DNA of 64,000 nucleotides from Stutzerimonas stutzeri (GTDB taxonomy: Bacteria; Pseudomonadota; Gammaproteobacteria; Pseudomonadales; Pseudomonadaceae), in assembly GCF_024448695.1 (NCBI RefSeq), contig NZ_JAMOHY010000001.1, positions 186,001-250,000 on the forward strand. Reading direction: 5' to 3'. Numbering within the stretch: position 1 is the first letter of the stretch; each line of letters starts with the position of its first letter. Shown in pieces: positions 28,373 through 36,389 of this stretch. Made by a program: the position numbers and the translations under genes. The notes under the pieces were generated by a model, which was not told where the DNA came from, made no database searches, and was given only the letters and a program-made list of their open reading frames with translations.

Positions 28373-29145
28373 ACGAGCGTACCGCCTGGCACCGCGAGAG
28401 CGACCGTTTCCTGCTGTCGCTGCAGTTCTTCACCCGGATTCCGATTCCGGCCCGCGTCCCCTACTCCGAAGACGAGCTCAACCAGGCAGCCATCTATTTC
28501 CCCCTGATCGGCACCCTGATCGGCACGCTTTGCGCGCTGGTCTACTGGGCCGCGACCCTGCTCTGGCCCGAGCCGGTGGCAATTCTGCTAAGCATGATCT
28601 TCGGCCTGCTGCTGACCGGCTGCTTTCACGAGGACGGTCTGGCCGACTGCATGGACGGCATGGGCGGTGGCTGGGACCGCGAGCGCATTCTTGCCATCAT
28701 GCAGGACTCGCGCCTGGGGACTTACGGCGCCACGGCGCTGATCGGCGCGCTGGGCGGCAAGTTTCTGCTGCTGAACGCGCTGCCCGTCGCGCTGATCATC
28801 CCGGTGATGATCCTGGCGCACACAGTCAGCCGCCTCAACGCTGCCAGCATGATGCTCACCGAGGCCTATGCGCGCCCTGAAGGCAAGGCCAAGCCGCTGG
28901 CAGTACGCATGTCGGCAACGGGACTGCTGATCGCAGCTACCCTGGCACTGCTGCCCTTTATCTGGATCGAAGTGCCCACGCTGTTCTGGCTGGCGTTGCT
29001 GCCACTGGTCGCGCTGCGTTTCTGGTTCGCTCGCTGGCTGCGCAAGTGGATCGGCGGCTTCACCGGCGATTGTCTGGGCGCGCTGCAGCAGCTGAGCGAA
29101 CTGGCCTTTCTGCTGGGAGTGCTGGCGCTGTGCCGCTTTGTCTGA
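28369..29145 (+). CDS. cobS: Adenosylcobinamide-GDP ribazoletransferase
   Basis: Inner-membrane cobalamin synthase of 258 residues joining GDP-cobinamide with alpha-ribazole (phosphate). The family motif [20 protein letters not shown] near residue 85 and the following [10 protein letters not shown] are present, with several hydrophobic segments in the C-terminal half. It sits between cobT and cobC with overlaps at both ends, so the three form one operon. Confidence 0.95.
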   Translation: MNERTAWHRESDRFLLSLQFFTRIPIPARVPYSEDELNQAAIYFPLIGTLIGTLCALVYWAATLLWPEPVAILLSMIFGLLLTGCFHEDGLADCMDGMGGGWDRERILAIMQDSRLGTYGATALIGALGGKFLLLNALPVALIIPVMILAHTVSRLNAASMMLTEAYARPEGKAKPLAVRMSATGLLIAATLALLPFIWIEVPTLFWLALLPLVALRFWFARWLRKWIGGFTGDCLGALQQLSELAFLLGVLALCRFV

Positions 29146-29648
29146 TTCGCCATACCCGCGTCGGCTGCGCGCCAGGCCTGTGCTATGGCCAGCTGGATGT
29201 GCCGCTGGCGGACAGCTTCGCCGAAGAGGCTCAGGCGGTCCGTGAAGCGCTGGCCCGCCAGTTTCCAGCGGGCTTGCCGCCGATCTGGAGCAGCCCGAGC
29301 CTGCGTTGCCGCAGCCTGGCCGAAACGCTGGAGGCACCTTTCAAGATCGACGCCCGCCTGCAGGAACTGAATTTCGGTGAATGGGAAGGCCTTACCTGGA
29401 CGGAACTGGATTCTCCCACGGCCCGGCACTGGGGCGACAACTGGCAGACTGCCGCGCCGCCCGATGGCGAGTCCCTGCCTGAACTGCTGGAGCGCCTGCG
29501 CGCCTTTCTGGCTGAACTGGGCGAAACGGATGCCATTCTGCTGACCCACGCCGGGCCGATTCGCGCCCTTCACCATTTGTTGCTGGGCGAGCCATTGGAA
29601 GCAGCGTTTCGCCGGCCAGTCGGTCATGGCGAGCTGCTGTGCCTGTGA
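29130..29648 (+). CDS. cobC: Alpha-ribazole phosphatase (histidine phosphatase)
   Basis: Histidine-phosphatase-family enzyme of 172 residues that removes phosphate from alpha-ribazole or cobalamin 5'-phosphate. The catalytic RHT motif is in [10 protein letters not shown], and the second His is in LLTHAGPIRAL. The start is GTG, 16 bases inside cobS, with GGGAG about ten bases upstream; no ATG is placed to give the family N-terminus. It completes the nucleotide-loop block cobT-cobS-cobC. Confidence 0.88.
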   Translation: MPLCLIRHTRVGCAPGLCYGQLDVPLADSFAEEAQAVREALARQFPAGLPPIWSSPSLRCRSLAETLEAPFKIDARLQELNFGEWEGLTWTELDSPTARHWGDNWQTAAPPDGESLPELLERLRAFLAELGETDAILLTHAGPIRALHHLLLGEPLEAAFRRPVGHGELLCL

Positions 29649-29672
29649 ATGATTGAAGCCTGCGCACCGATC

Positions 29673-29744
29673 TGTGGGAGCGAATTCATTCGCGAGCTTT
29701 TGCCGTCGCCCTGCACAAAAGCTCGCGGACAAGTCCCCTCCCAC
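29673..29744. repeat. Inverted REP pair after cobC
   Basis: TGTGGGAGCGAATTCATTCG on the left and a GCTCGCGGACAAGTCCCCTC segment ending CCCACC on the right are two facing copies of the GTGGGAGCGG-type Pseudomonas REP. They probably form long hairpins in the mRNA. Confidence 0.6.
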
Positions 29745-29855
29745 CAGAAAGTAGCACCGTGCACAAAGCCCACTACCCAGTCGATGCCCAGTCATTCTTA
29801 ATTCCGGTCATTGCCTCAATGCGCGCCACCCGCTATGGTGCGCGCGTTTTCCATT

Positions 29856-30045
29856 CAGGTGTGCCGCCGCAAGGCGCGCATTAAACGGGAAGCCGGTGCG
29901 TTCGATCCGAACAATCCCGGCGCTGCCCCCGCAACGGTAATCGACCGCGATCCCAGTGATCGCCGTCCGCTCAACAGCCACTGTGCTTCGACACGGGAAG
30001 GCGAGCGTGATGAGCGTCGAGAGCCCGGAGACCGGCCTGAGCGGA
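29856..30045 (+). ncRNA. Cobalamin riboswitch
   Basis: The leader of btuB carries the conserved adenosylcobalamin-aptamer pieces in order: CGGGAAGCCGGTG, AATCCCGGCGCTGCCCCCGC followed by AACGGTAA, CACTGTGCTTCGACACGGGA, and the B12 box AGCCCGGAGACCGGCC at 30022-30037. Binding of cobalamin would shut off btuB. The expression platform appears to be the Shine-Dalgarno hairpin at 30121-30147. Borders are approximate. Confidence 0.92.
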
Positions 30046-30120
30046 TTCGACTGGTGTTGCGGAGGGCAGCACCGTCAAGCGCTGTGCCTGCAAACCAGAC
30101 TCCGTGCTTGTTCCTGCCCT

Positions 30121-30147
30121 CCTCAAAAGTGCTTTGATCTTTTGAGG
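30121..30147 (+). promoter_or_regulatory. Shine-Dalgarno-sequestering hairpin of the btuB leader
   Basis: CCTCAAAAG and CTTTTGAGG form a perfect 9-bp stem around a 9-base loop, 12 bases before the btuB ATG. The GAGG ribosome-binding site (30144-30147) lies in the 3' arm, so the stem would block translation. This fits translational control by the upstream riboswitch. Confidence 0.65.
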
Positions 30148-30158
30148 ATTCTTTACCG

Positions 30159-32060
30159 ATGAAACTGTCCCGTTTGGCCCTGGCCATCGCCCTGACGCCT
30201 GGCCTGGCGCTCGCCCAGACATCCCGCGAGGATGCGCTGAAGCTTTCCGACACCCTGATTACCGCCAACCGCGATGTTGAACAACGCAGCGACAGCAGCG
30301 CGGCCAGCACTGTATTCACCCGTGCGGATATCGAACGGTTGCGTCCGGCCAGCGTGCCGGCGTTGCTGACCCAGGTGCCCGGTGTTCAGGTTGCCAACTA
30401 TGGTGGCCGTGGCGGGCTGTACAGCCTGTCCATCCGTGGCACCAGCACCGCACAAACCCTGGTCCTGATCGATGGCGTGCGGGCTGGCTCGGCCACCGCC
30501 GGCAGCGCCAGCCTGCAATATCTGAGTGTCGATCAGATCGAGCGTATCGAAGTGCTGCGTGGCTCACGTTCGGCCATCCACGGTGCCGACGCCATGGGCG
30601 GCGTGATCCAGATATTCACCCGCCGTGGCGAAGGCGAAGGACTGCGCCCTTACGTGCGCATCGCCGGTGGCAGCGACAGCACTTGGGAACGCACCCTGGG
30701 TCTGTCCGGTGGCGATGAGCGCACCCGCTTCAACCTGACCGCCGGGCTGCAGGAAACCGCCGGTATCGACCGTACCCGCACCTCCTTCGCCAGCGATGCG
30801 GACCATGATGCCTACCGCAACCGTTCCCTGGCCCTGAACTTGAGCCACCGCTTTACCGACGATATTGAAGCGGGCTTCACTGTGCTCGATCAGCGTGGCA
30901 AAACCGAGATCGATAACCCCTCCGGGCGCTGGGACGATACCATTGCGCCATGGGGTGCCTCTGTGCCTGCCGCTCCCTACGATGAATACAGCGTCAGCAC
31001 CAGCACCGTCTGGCTGGACGGTCGTATCAACGATATCTGGCGCAGCCGTATCGAACTCGGCCACAGCGAGGACAAGCAGGAGAACTTCGACAAGCTGTTC
31101 CCCGGCAGCACGGTCAACAACACTTATCGCGACTCGGCTAACTGGCTCAACACCCTGAGCCTGGGCAATGGCCACAACCTGCGCCTGGGCCTTGATTATC
31201 TGAATGACAAGGTTCGTAGCAGCAATGACTTTGCGGTGAACAACCGCGACAACAAGGCCGCCTTTATCCAGCACAGTTTCCAGGGTGAGCGCTTCGGCAC
31301 CGAACTGGGCATGCGCCATGATGACAACCAGCAGTTCGGAACTGAGAACACCTTCAACGGTGCGCTGAGCTACTCCCTCAACCCGGACAACCAGTTGATC
31401 CTGTCCTATTCCGAAGGCTTCCGTGTACCGACCTTTGCCGACCTCTACTGGCCGCTATACGGTGGTTACCAAGGCAATCCGAACCTCAAACCGGAGAAAT
31501 CACGCAGCTACGAGCTGCAATGGCGCAGTCAGCTCACCCCGAGCACCCGACTGGAGACCTCGCTGTATCGCACCGACTTCCGGGACCTGATTACCGCGAC
31601 GTCCGACTGGAGCACGGTGGAAAATACCGACCGAGCACGGGTCAATGGCTTCGAAGCGACCCTGAAGCAGGAACTGTTCGGCTGGAACGGCGACCTGGGT
31701 GTCAGCATCATCGACCCACGCAATCGCGAAAACGGCCACACCCTGTCCAACCGCGCCAAACGCACCCTGAACCTGAATCTGGATCGTCAGTTCGGCGATA
31801 TCGGCGTCGGCGCCAGCTTCACCGCCGTCAGCAGCAGCTACGGGAACGCCGCCAACACCACGGAACTGTCCGGCTACGGCGTTCTGGACCTGCGCGCCAA
31901 CTGGCAAGCCAGTAACGAACTGGCCTTCGACATAAAGCTGGCCAACATCCTGGACAAGGACTACAGCCGCATTCTGTATGCCTATGACGGTGACAATTAT
32001 GGGTATCAGGAAACACCCGCAAGCGTGATGATTGGCATGACCTGGACACCCCAGCTGTAA
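30159..32060 (+). CDS. btuB: TonB-dependent vitamin B12 receptor
   Basis: Outer-membrane receptor of 633 residues importing cobalamin with TonB energy. A signal peptide (about 1-20) precedes a TonB box like that of E. coli BtuB (DTLITANRD). The plug domain holds VLIDGVRAGSATAG and IERIEVLRGSRSAIHGADAM, and a beta-barrel ends in an aromatic-rich strand. The upstream cobalamin riboswitch confirms the substrate. Two hairpins follow the stop, and the import genes btuF-C-D come next. Confidence 0.95.
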   Translation: MKLSRLALAIALTPGLALAQTSREDALKLSDTLITANRDVEQRSDSSAASTVFTRADIERLRPASVPALLTQVPGVQVANYGGRGGLYSLSIRGTSTAQTLVLIDGVRAGSATAGSASLQYLSVDQIERIEVLRGSRSAIHGADAMGGVIQIFTRRGEGEGLRPYVRIAGGSDSTWERTLGLSGGDERTRFNLTAGLQETAGIDRTRTSFASDADHDAYRNRSLALNLSHRFTDDIEAGFTVLDQRGKTEIDNPSGRWDDTIAPWGASVPAAPYDEYSVSTSTVWLDGRINDIWRSRIELGHSEDKQENFDKLFPGSTVNNTYRDSANWLNTLSLGNGHNLRLGLDYLNDKVRSSNDFAVNNRDNKAAFIQHSFQGERFGTELGMRHDDNQQFGTENTFNGALSYSLNPDNQLILSYSEGFRVPTFADLYWPLYGGYQGNPNLKPEKSRSYELQWRSQLTPSTRLETSLYRTDFRDLITATSDWSTVENTDRARVNGFEATLKQELFGWNGDLGVSIIDPRNRENGHTLSNRAKRTLNLNLDRQFGDIGVGASFTAVSSSYGNAANTTELSGYGVLDLRANWQASNELAFDIKLANILDKDYSRILYAYDGDNYGYQETPASVMIGMTWTPQL

Positions 32061-32065
32061 CCCGT

Positions 32066-32117
32066 AGGTTGCCGGCTCGTCCGGCAACCTGAGTTTCTGC
32101 CCTGGCGTAACGCCAGG
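32066..32117 (+). terminator. Tandem hairpins after btuB
   Basis: AGGTTGCCGG and CCGGCAACCT pair perfectly (32066-32090); then CCTGGCG, TAA, CGCCAGG followed by GTTTCT (32101-32117). They should end or reduce btuB transcripts; partial read-through to btuF is possible because no separate promoter is obvious. Confidence 0.6.
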
Positions 32118-32143
32118 GTTTCTCCGACAAGGCTTCTTCCATC

Positions 32144-32917
32144 ATGTTGCGCCTGGCGATTCCACTGCTGACCCTGACCCTGGCGCTGCCAGGCTGGGTT
32201 TATGCAGCCACGCCGCAGCGCATCCTCTCCCTCGACCTGTGCCTAGACTGGCTGGTGGCGCATCACGCAGACCGGCAGGCTGTAGTGGCGCTGTCGCCAC
32301 TGCACAAACGCTATCCCATCGACTGGATCGACACCGAGTGGCCGTGGCATGACGGCAGTCTGGAGCGGATCTATGCGTTGCAGCCCGATGTGGTGCTGGT
32401 TGGCCAATATGCCGCGGTCATGCTGCGCCAGCGTCTGCAGACCCTGGGTGTACAGGTGAACGTGCTACCGCTGCCGCTGACCTTGCAACAGGTGGTGGAG
32501 TACGAAAAACAGTTTCTGCGCTATCTGCAGTTGCCGGATACTCACGCCAGCGAGGTCCCCGCGCCGCTGCCCCGCCCGGCCAGAGCGCAGCGGCTGTTGC
32601 TGCTCGGCTCAAACGGCATCGGTACCGGCACCGGCACGCTGGAGGATGAAATCCTCGAACACGCTGGCTGGACCAACTACCTCACAGAACCGGGCTACCA
32701 ACGCCTGGATCTGGAGCAAATCGTCAGCGACCCACCGGATGCCATCTTGTGGGCCGCCCCTGAACATCGTGCCCTGGCCAACCAATTCGCTGAACACCCG
32801 GCGCTGGCCAACGCCGTACCCACCGAACGCTGGTTATCGACCGATTACTGGCGCTGGCAATGCCCCGGACCATGGACCTGGGACCTGATAGGACAACTGC
32901 ATCAATGGCTCGACTGA
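32144..32917 (+). CDS. btuF: Cobalamin ABC transporter substrate-binding protein
   Basis: Periplasmic binding protein of 257 residues. The signal peptide ends near WVYAATP, and the first mature strand, PQRILSLDLCLDWLVAHHA, fits the BtuF/FhuD/FecB class-III fold. It delivers cobalamin from BtuB to the inner-membrane transporter. Assignment to B12 and not iron-siderophore rests on the btuB-riboswitch and btuC-btuD neighbours. Its end overlaps the permease start by 13 bases. Confidence 0.85.
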   Translation: MLRLAIPLLTLTLALPGWVYAATPQRILSLDLCLDWLVAHHADRQAVVALSPLHKRYPIDWIDTEWPWHDGSLERIYALQPDVVLVGQYAAVMLRQRLQTLGVQVNVLPLPLTLQQVVEYEKQFLRYLQLPDTHASEVPAPLPRPARAQRLLLLGSNGIGTGTGTLEDEILEHAGWTNYLTEPGYQRLDLEQIVSDPPDAILWAAPEHRALANQFAEHPALANAVPTERWLSTDYWRWQCPGPWTWDLIGQLHQWLD

Positions 32918-33891
32918 TCACGCCACTGCTCGGCGGGTTATTGCTGATCACCACCCTGCTTTCGCTAAGTCTGGGTTCGACCTCGGTCAACGTCGCCGCA
33001 GGGTTGCTCGATTGGCTGCGCGGCGCACAAACCTTCGAAGCCATCGTGGTCGGCGACATTCGTCTGCCACGCACCCTGTTGGCCCTCTGTGTCGGCGCGG
33101 CGCTGGGGCTCTCCGGCGCTGCGCTGCAAGGGCTGCTACGCAATCCCCTGGCCGATCCGGCGCTGATCGGCGCCAGCCAGGGCGCGGCGCTCGGTGCGGC
33201 GGCGGTGTTCTATTTCGGCCTGCTGTCTTTTGCTGGCGAGATGGCACCTGCATTGGCCGGGCTGCTCGGCGCAAGCATTGCGCTGATCCTGATGCTGGCG
33301 CTGGCCGGCTCCTCGCGCCCAGCCATGGTGATCATGGCCGGGCTGGCGATCTCTACCGTCAGCGGCGCGGTACTGGCGATGCTGCTGAATTTCGCGCCCA
33401 ACCCGTACGCCATGCAGGAGCTGGTGTTCTGGCTGCTGGGTTCAGTTTCCGAGCGCGGTCTGGATCACCTGCGCATCTTGCTGCCAGCCCTGCTGATCGG
33501 CAGCGTACTGATTCTGCGGCAACGGCCGCTGTTGTATGGGCTCAGCCTGGGCGAGCGAACCGCGCAAAGCCTGGGCCTGAACGTCCAGCGCGGTAGCCGG
33601 CTGATCGTGCTGGGTGCAGCCGTGCTGGTCGGCTCGGCGGTGGCGGTGGCCGGCGCCATAGGCTTCGTCGGGTTGATCGTGCCACACCTGGTTCGTCCAC
33701 TGGTCAAGCATCGCCCGGATCGCTTACTGATCCCTTCGATGCTGGCTGGCGCCACGCTGGTGCTCTGTGCCGACCTGGTGGTTCGGCTGTTGCCGCCAGG
33801 GCGAGAACTCAAGCTGGGGGTGCTGACTTCGCTGATCGGCGCGCCGTTGTTCATCTGGCTGGTCTGGCGGGAGCGACAGAAATGGAGCTGA
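32905..33891 (+). CDS. btuC: Cobalamin ABC transporter permease (FecCD family)
   Basis: Inner-membrane permease of 328 residues of the BtuC/FecCD family with about ten hydrophobic segments. Conserved stretches include DIRLPRTLLALCVGAALGLS, QGLLRNPLADPALIG and GFVGLIVPHLVRPLVKHRP. The start at 32905 lies inside the btuF frame; the frame is open further upstream but would remove the normal N-terminus. It is followed by an overlapping ATPase gene. Confidence 0.9.
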   Translation: MARLITPLLGGLLLITTLLSLSLGSTSVNVAAGLLDWLRGAQTFEAIVVGDIRLPRTLLALCVGAALGLSGAALQGLLRNPLADPALIGASQGAALGAAAVFYFGLLSFAGEMAPALAGLLGASIALILMLALAGSSRPAMVIMAGLAISTVSGAVLAMLLNFAPNPYAMQELVFWLLGSVSERGLDHLRILLPALLIGSVLILRQRPLLYGLSLGERTAQSLGLNVQRGSRLIVLGAAVLVGSAVAVAGAIGFVGLIVPHLVRPLVKHRPDRLLIPSMLAGATLVLCADLVVRLLPPGRELKLGVLTSLIGAPLFIWLVWRERQKWS

Positions 33892-34610
33892 TACGCGCGA
33901 ACAAACTGAGCGTGGATGACCGCCTGCACGGGATCGATCTGAGCCTGAATGCCGGCGAGGTGCTGGGCATCATTGGCCCCAATGGCTCGGGCAAGTCCAC
34001 CCTGCTCAACTGCCTGGCCGGTGTGCAAACCTATCACGGCCAGATCGAGATCAACGGCACGTCCAGTCAGCGCCTGAGCGGCAACGAACGCGCACGCCAG
34101 GTGGCGCTGTTGCCACAAACCAGCCAGAGCGCCTGGGCCTTGAGCGTGGAGAACATCGTCACCCTGGGTCGCCTGCCCTGGGGCGACGAGGATGCGGACA
34201 AGATCCACCATGCCATGCATCAGGCCGGGGTCTGGCAGTGGCGTAAGCGGCATATCGACCAACTCTCCGGTGGAGAGCAGACCCGCGTCTGGCTGGCCCG
34301 CGTGCTAGCCGGCGAGCCGCAGGTAATGATTGCCGACGAACCGGTCGCCAGCCTCGACCTCTATTACCAGCGGCATATTCTGGACCTGCTCAAAACCTAC
34401 GCTGGCGAAGGCCGTGGCGTGCTGGTCTCGATCCACGATCTGGCACTGGCCGCCCGCTATTGTGATCGGTTATGCCTGATGCATCAGGGCCGGCTCCACC
34501 GGACGGGCACGCCGGAGCAGGTGCTGACTCCGAACCATCTGGCGGAGGTATTCAACGTGGAGGTTCACGTGGACTTCAGCGTATGGCCACCCATTATCCA
34601 GCCGAGGTAA
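33882..34610 (+). CDS. btuD: Cobalamin ABC transporter ATP-binding protein
   Basis: ATPase of 242 residues. Walker A is GPNGSGKST near residue 34, the signature is LSGGEQTRVWLARVLAG, Walker B is QVMIADEP, and the switch His is in SIHDL. It drives uptake through the adjacent permease. It overlaps that gene by ten bases and is preceded by GGGAG. Siderophore transport is a less likely alternative given the B12 setting. Confidence 0.9.
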   Translation: MELIRANKLSVDDRLHGIDLSLNAGEVLGIIGPNGSGKSTLLNCLAGVQTYHGQIEINGTSSQRLSGNERARQVALLPQTSQSAWALSVENIVTLGRLPWGDEDADKIHHAMHQAGVWQWRKRHIDQLSGGEQTRVWLARVLAGEPQVMIADEPVASLDLYYQRHILDLLKTYAGEGRGVLVSIHDLALAARYCDRLCLMHQGRLHRTGTPEQVLTPNHLAEVFNVEVHVDFSVWPPIIQPR

Positions 34611-34613
34611 ATC

Positions 34614-35153
34614 ATGGCGCTGACACTCAGCAAGAACCGGGACGAAATCTGCTATCCCTTCATCCAGGACACTTCTGTGCTCTGCGATTTCGAAGTGCTG
34701 ACCGATGAGTTATGTGGGCATATCGGCGAGATCATCGACCTGATGCCTTTCGACGATCTGCGCGTCGACCTGGAACGGCTGCAGCCGCTGGCCTTCCACG
34801 TCAACGGCTCGATACGCGGGCGTCTGGCCGTGGAGGAAGCCGATCTGGCCTGGTTGCAAGGGCGGCTGAGCCACTATCAGGCCGAGGTGAGCGAACGCTT
34901 GCGGGGGTTCGTCCTCCCGCGTGGCAGCGCGCCGGTAGCGCAGCTTCACCATGCGCGCTCCTGCGCGAAAAAAGCCATTCGGGCGATGGTGCGGGTCGAT
35001 CAGGAGGGCATCGAAGTGCCGCTGATCCTGCCGCGCCTGTGCAACATGATGGTGAATTTCTTCTTTGTGCTGACACTGGTGATCAACCAGCGCCGCGGCC
35101 TTGATGAAGTGCCCTTCGTCAGCAAGAGCTATGGCAGACATTCATCCGAATAA
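34614..35153 (+). CDS. Cobalamin adenosyltransferase-like protein
   Basis: Protein of 179 residues resembling the PduO-type ATP:cob(I)alamin adenosyltransferase fold in its C-terminal half. FVLPRGSAPVAQLHHARSCA corresponds to the conserved FVLPGGS...LHxAR element. The N-terminal Gly-rich ATP-binding motif of active PduO enzymes (TGDxG type) is not visible. It may adenosylate imported corrinoid with a diverged site, or only bind it. It begins four bases after btuD, behind a GAGG site, so it belongs to the uptake operon. Confidence 0.65.
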   Translation: MALTLSKNRDEICYPFIQDTSVLCDFEVLTDELCGHIGEIIDLMPFDDLRVDLERLQPLAFHVNGSIRGRLAVEEADLAWLQGRLSHYQAEVSERLRGFVLPRGSAPVAQLHHARSCAKKAIRAMVRVDQEGIEVPLILPRLCNMMVNFFFVLTLVINQRRGLDEVPFVSKSYGRHSSE

Positions 35154-35157
35154 AGGC

Positions 35158-35562
35158 TTACAGCACCTGACGCGGGATGCGATAGAGGATGAGGGTCATC
35201 AGGCTGCCGAACACCAGCAGCAGGCAGGCCACGCCGCCCAACCCGGACAGCGACCCCAGCGCCGCCAGCCAGGCTGGTACGGCAGCCCAATAAAGTCCTA
35301 TGACCTGCGCCCGCTGCAAGGTGGCCCAGCGCGTGCGCTCCCCCGCCGGATCTCGCTCCTGCAGGGCAAAGAGCGCGCGCTTGAATGACGAAAAGGCCTT
35401 GAGACTCGGGAACAGGGCGAACAGGCCGGTGATGAATATCGCGATGGGGGGCAATCCCAGGTTGACGTCCAGAGGCCCGAACAGAATCCATGGCAGCAGG
35501 CACAGCGCCAGCCAGAACCACCAGAGCCTGTTAAGTCGCTGCCTTTCCTCGGTACGCTTCAT
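35158..35562 (-). CDS. Small hydrophobic membrane protein
   Basis: Unrecognised protein of 134 residues with four hydrophobic segments in two pairs (about 12-30 and 35-52; 88-105 and 110-128). Position and size match PA4046, the hypothetical gene beside ribA in P. aeruginosa, as I recall. Its ATG overlaps the ribA stop, so the two are translationally coupled. No function can be proposed. Confidence 0.7.
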   Translation of the reverse strand: MKRTEERQRLNRLWWFWLALCLLPWILFGPLDVNLGLPPIAIFITGLFALFPSLKAFSSFKRALFALQERDPAGERTRWATLQRAQVIGLYWAAVPAWLAALGSLSGLGGVACLLLVFGSLMTLILYRIPRQVL

Positions 35563-36176
35563 GATTGTTCAGCTTCGCCCTGGTGAATTTCGCCAAGCAG
35601 ATGACCGAGCTTGCCGGCCTTGGTCGCGAGGTATTTGCGGTTGTGCGGGTTATGTGCGATCTGCAGCGGCATGCGTTCGGCAACTCGGATCCCGAAGCCC
35701 TGCAGCGCCTTGACCTTGCGCGGATTGTTGGTCATCAGCCTGATTTCGGAAATGCCCAAATGGTCTAGCATCGGCAGGCAGATCGCGTAGTCACGCATGT
35801 CCGGGGCAAACCCCAGGCGCTCGTTGGCTTCGACGGTATCGGCGCCCTGATCTTGCAACTCATAGGCGCGAATCTTGTTCAGCAGACCGATACCACGGCC
35901 TTCCTGACGCAGATACAGCAGCGCCCCGCGACCTTCTTCGGCGATGGCGCTCAGTGCCGCTTCCAGCTGGAAGCCGCAATCACAGCGCAGGCTGAACAAG
36001 GCATCACCGGTGAGGCATTCCGAGTGCAGGCGACCCAGTACGGGCTTGCCGTCAGCGACGTCGCCCATGGTCAGTACGACATGCTCCTTGCCCGTGTCCT
36101 GATCGAGAAAGCCATGCATGGTGAACACGCCGAACGGCGTCGGCAATTGGGAAGCAGCGACGAACACGACAGACAC
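35559..36176 (-). CDS. ribA: GTP cyclohydrolase II
   Basis: First enzyme of riboflavin synthesis, 205 residues. Zn-binding cysteines are in [20 protein letters not shown] and the catalytic segment is [13 protein letters not shown]. The start is GTG at 36176 with GGAG eight bases upstream; it gives [15 protein letters not shown], the usual Pseudomonas N-terminus, while the open upstream extension is AT-biased junk. Flavin supply could also serve the LOV, photolyase and oxidoreductase proteins, but no light operator was found here. Confidence 0.93.
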   Translation of the reverse strand: MSVVFVAASQLPTPFGVFTMHGFLDQDTGKEHVVLTMGDVADGKPVLGRLHSECLTGDALFSLRCDCGFQLEAALSAIAEEGRGALLYLRQEGRGIGLLNKIRAYELQDQGADTVEANERLGFAPDMRDYAICLPMLDHLGISEIRLMTNNPRKVKALQGFGIRVAERMPLQIAHNPHNRKYLATKAGKLGHLLGEIHQGEAEQS

Positions 36177-36297
36177 CGGAGAAACTCCAGAAGCGAAAAG
36201 GCGACATTGTAACAGCAGCACGCTGGAATCTGGCGCGGACGGACATCGCTTTTGACATCCATCTTGACTCCAGCCCACAAGTTGGCCGAGCGCTTTT

Positions 36298-36373
36298 GTG
36301 GGAACGGGCCATGCCCGTGAAAGATTCCCTGCCGAGCGTGCTGGCCTTGCTCGCGGGCATGGCCCACTCCCAC
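36298..36373. repeat. Inverted REP pair between norD and ribA
   Basis: GTGGGAACGGGCCATGCCCG and, in inverted orientation, CGGGCATGGCCCACTCCCAC flank a short spacer. Each is a palindromic REP unit, together forming a typical bacterial interspersed pair that may end norD transcripts. Confidence 0.7.
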
Positions 36374-36389
36374 AGGTGGCGGGCCAGCC

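Noticed and set aside
29820-29850. Hairpin GCGCGCCACC/GGTGCGCGCG with TTTT as a terminator before the riboswitch
   Set aside because: The arms pair only with a bulge and no gene ends nearby; it could be part of the promoter region instead.
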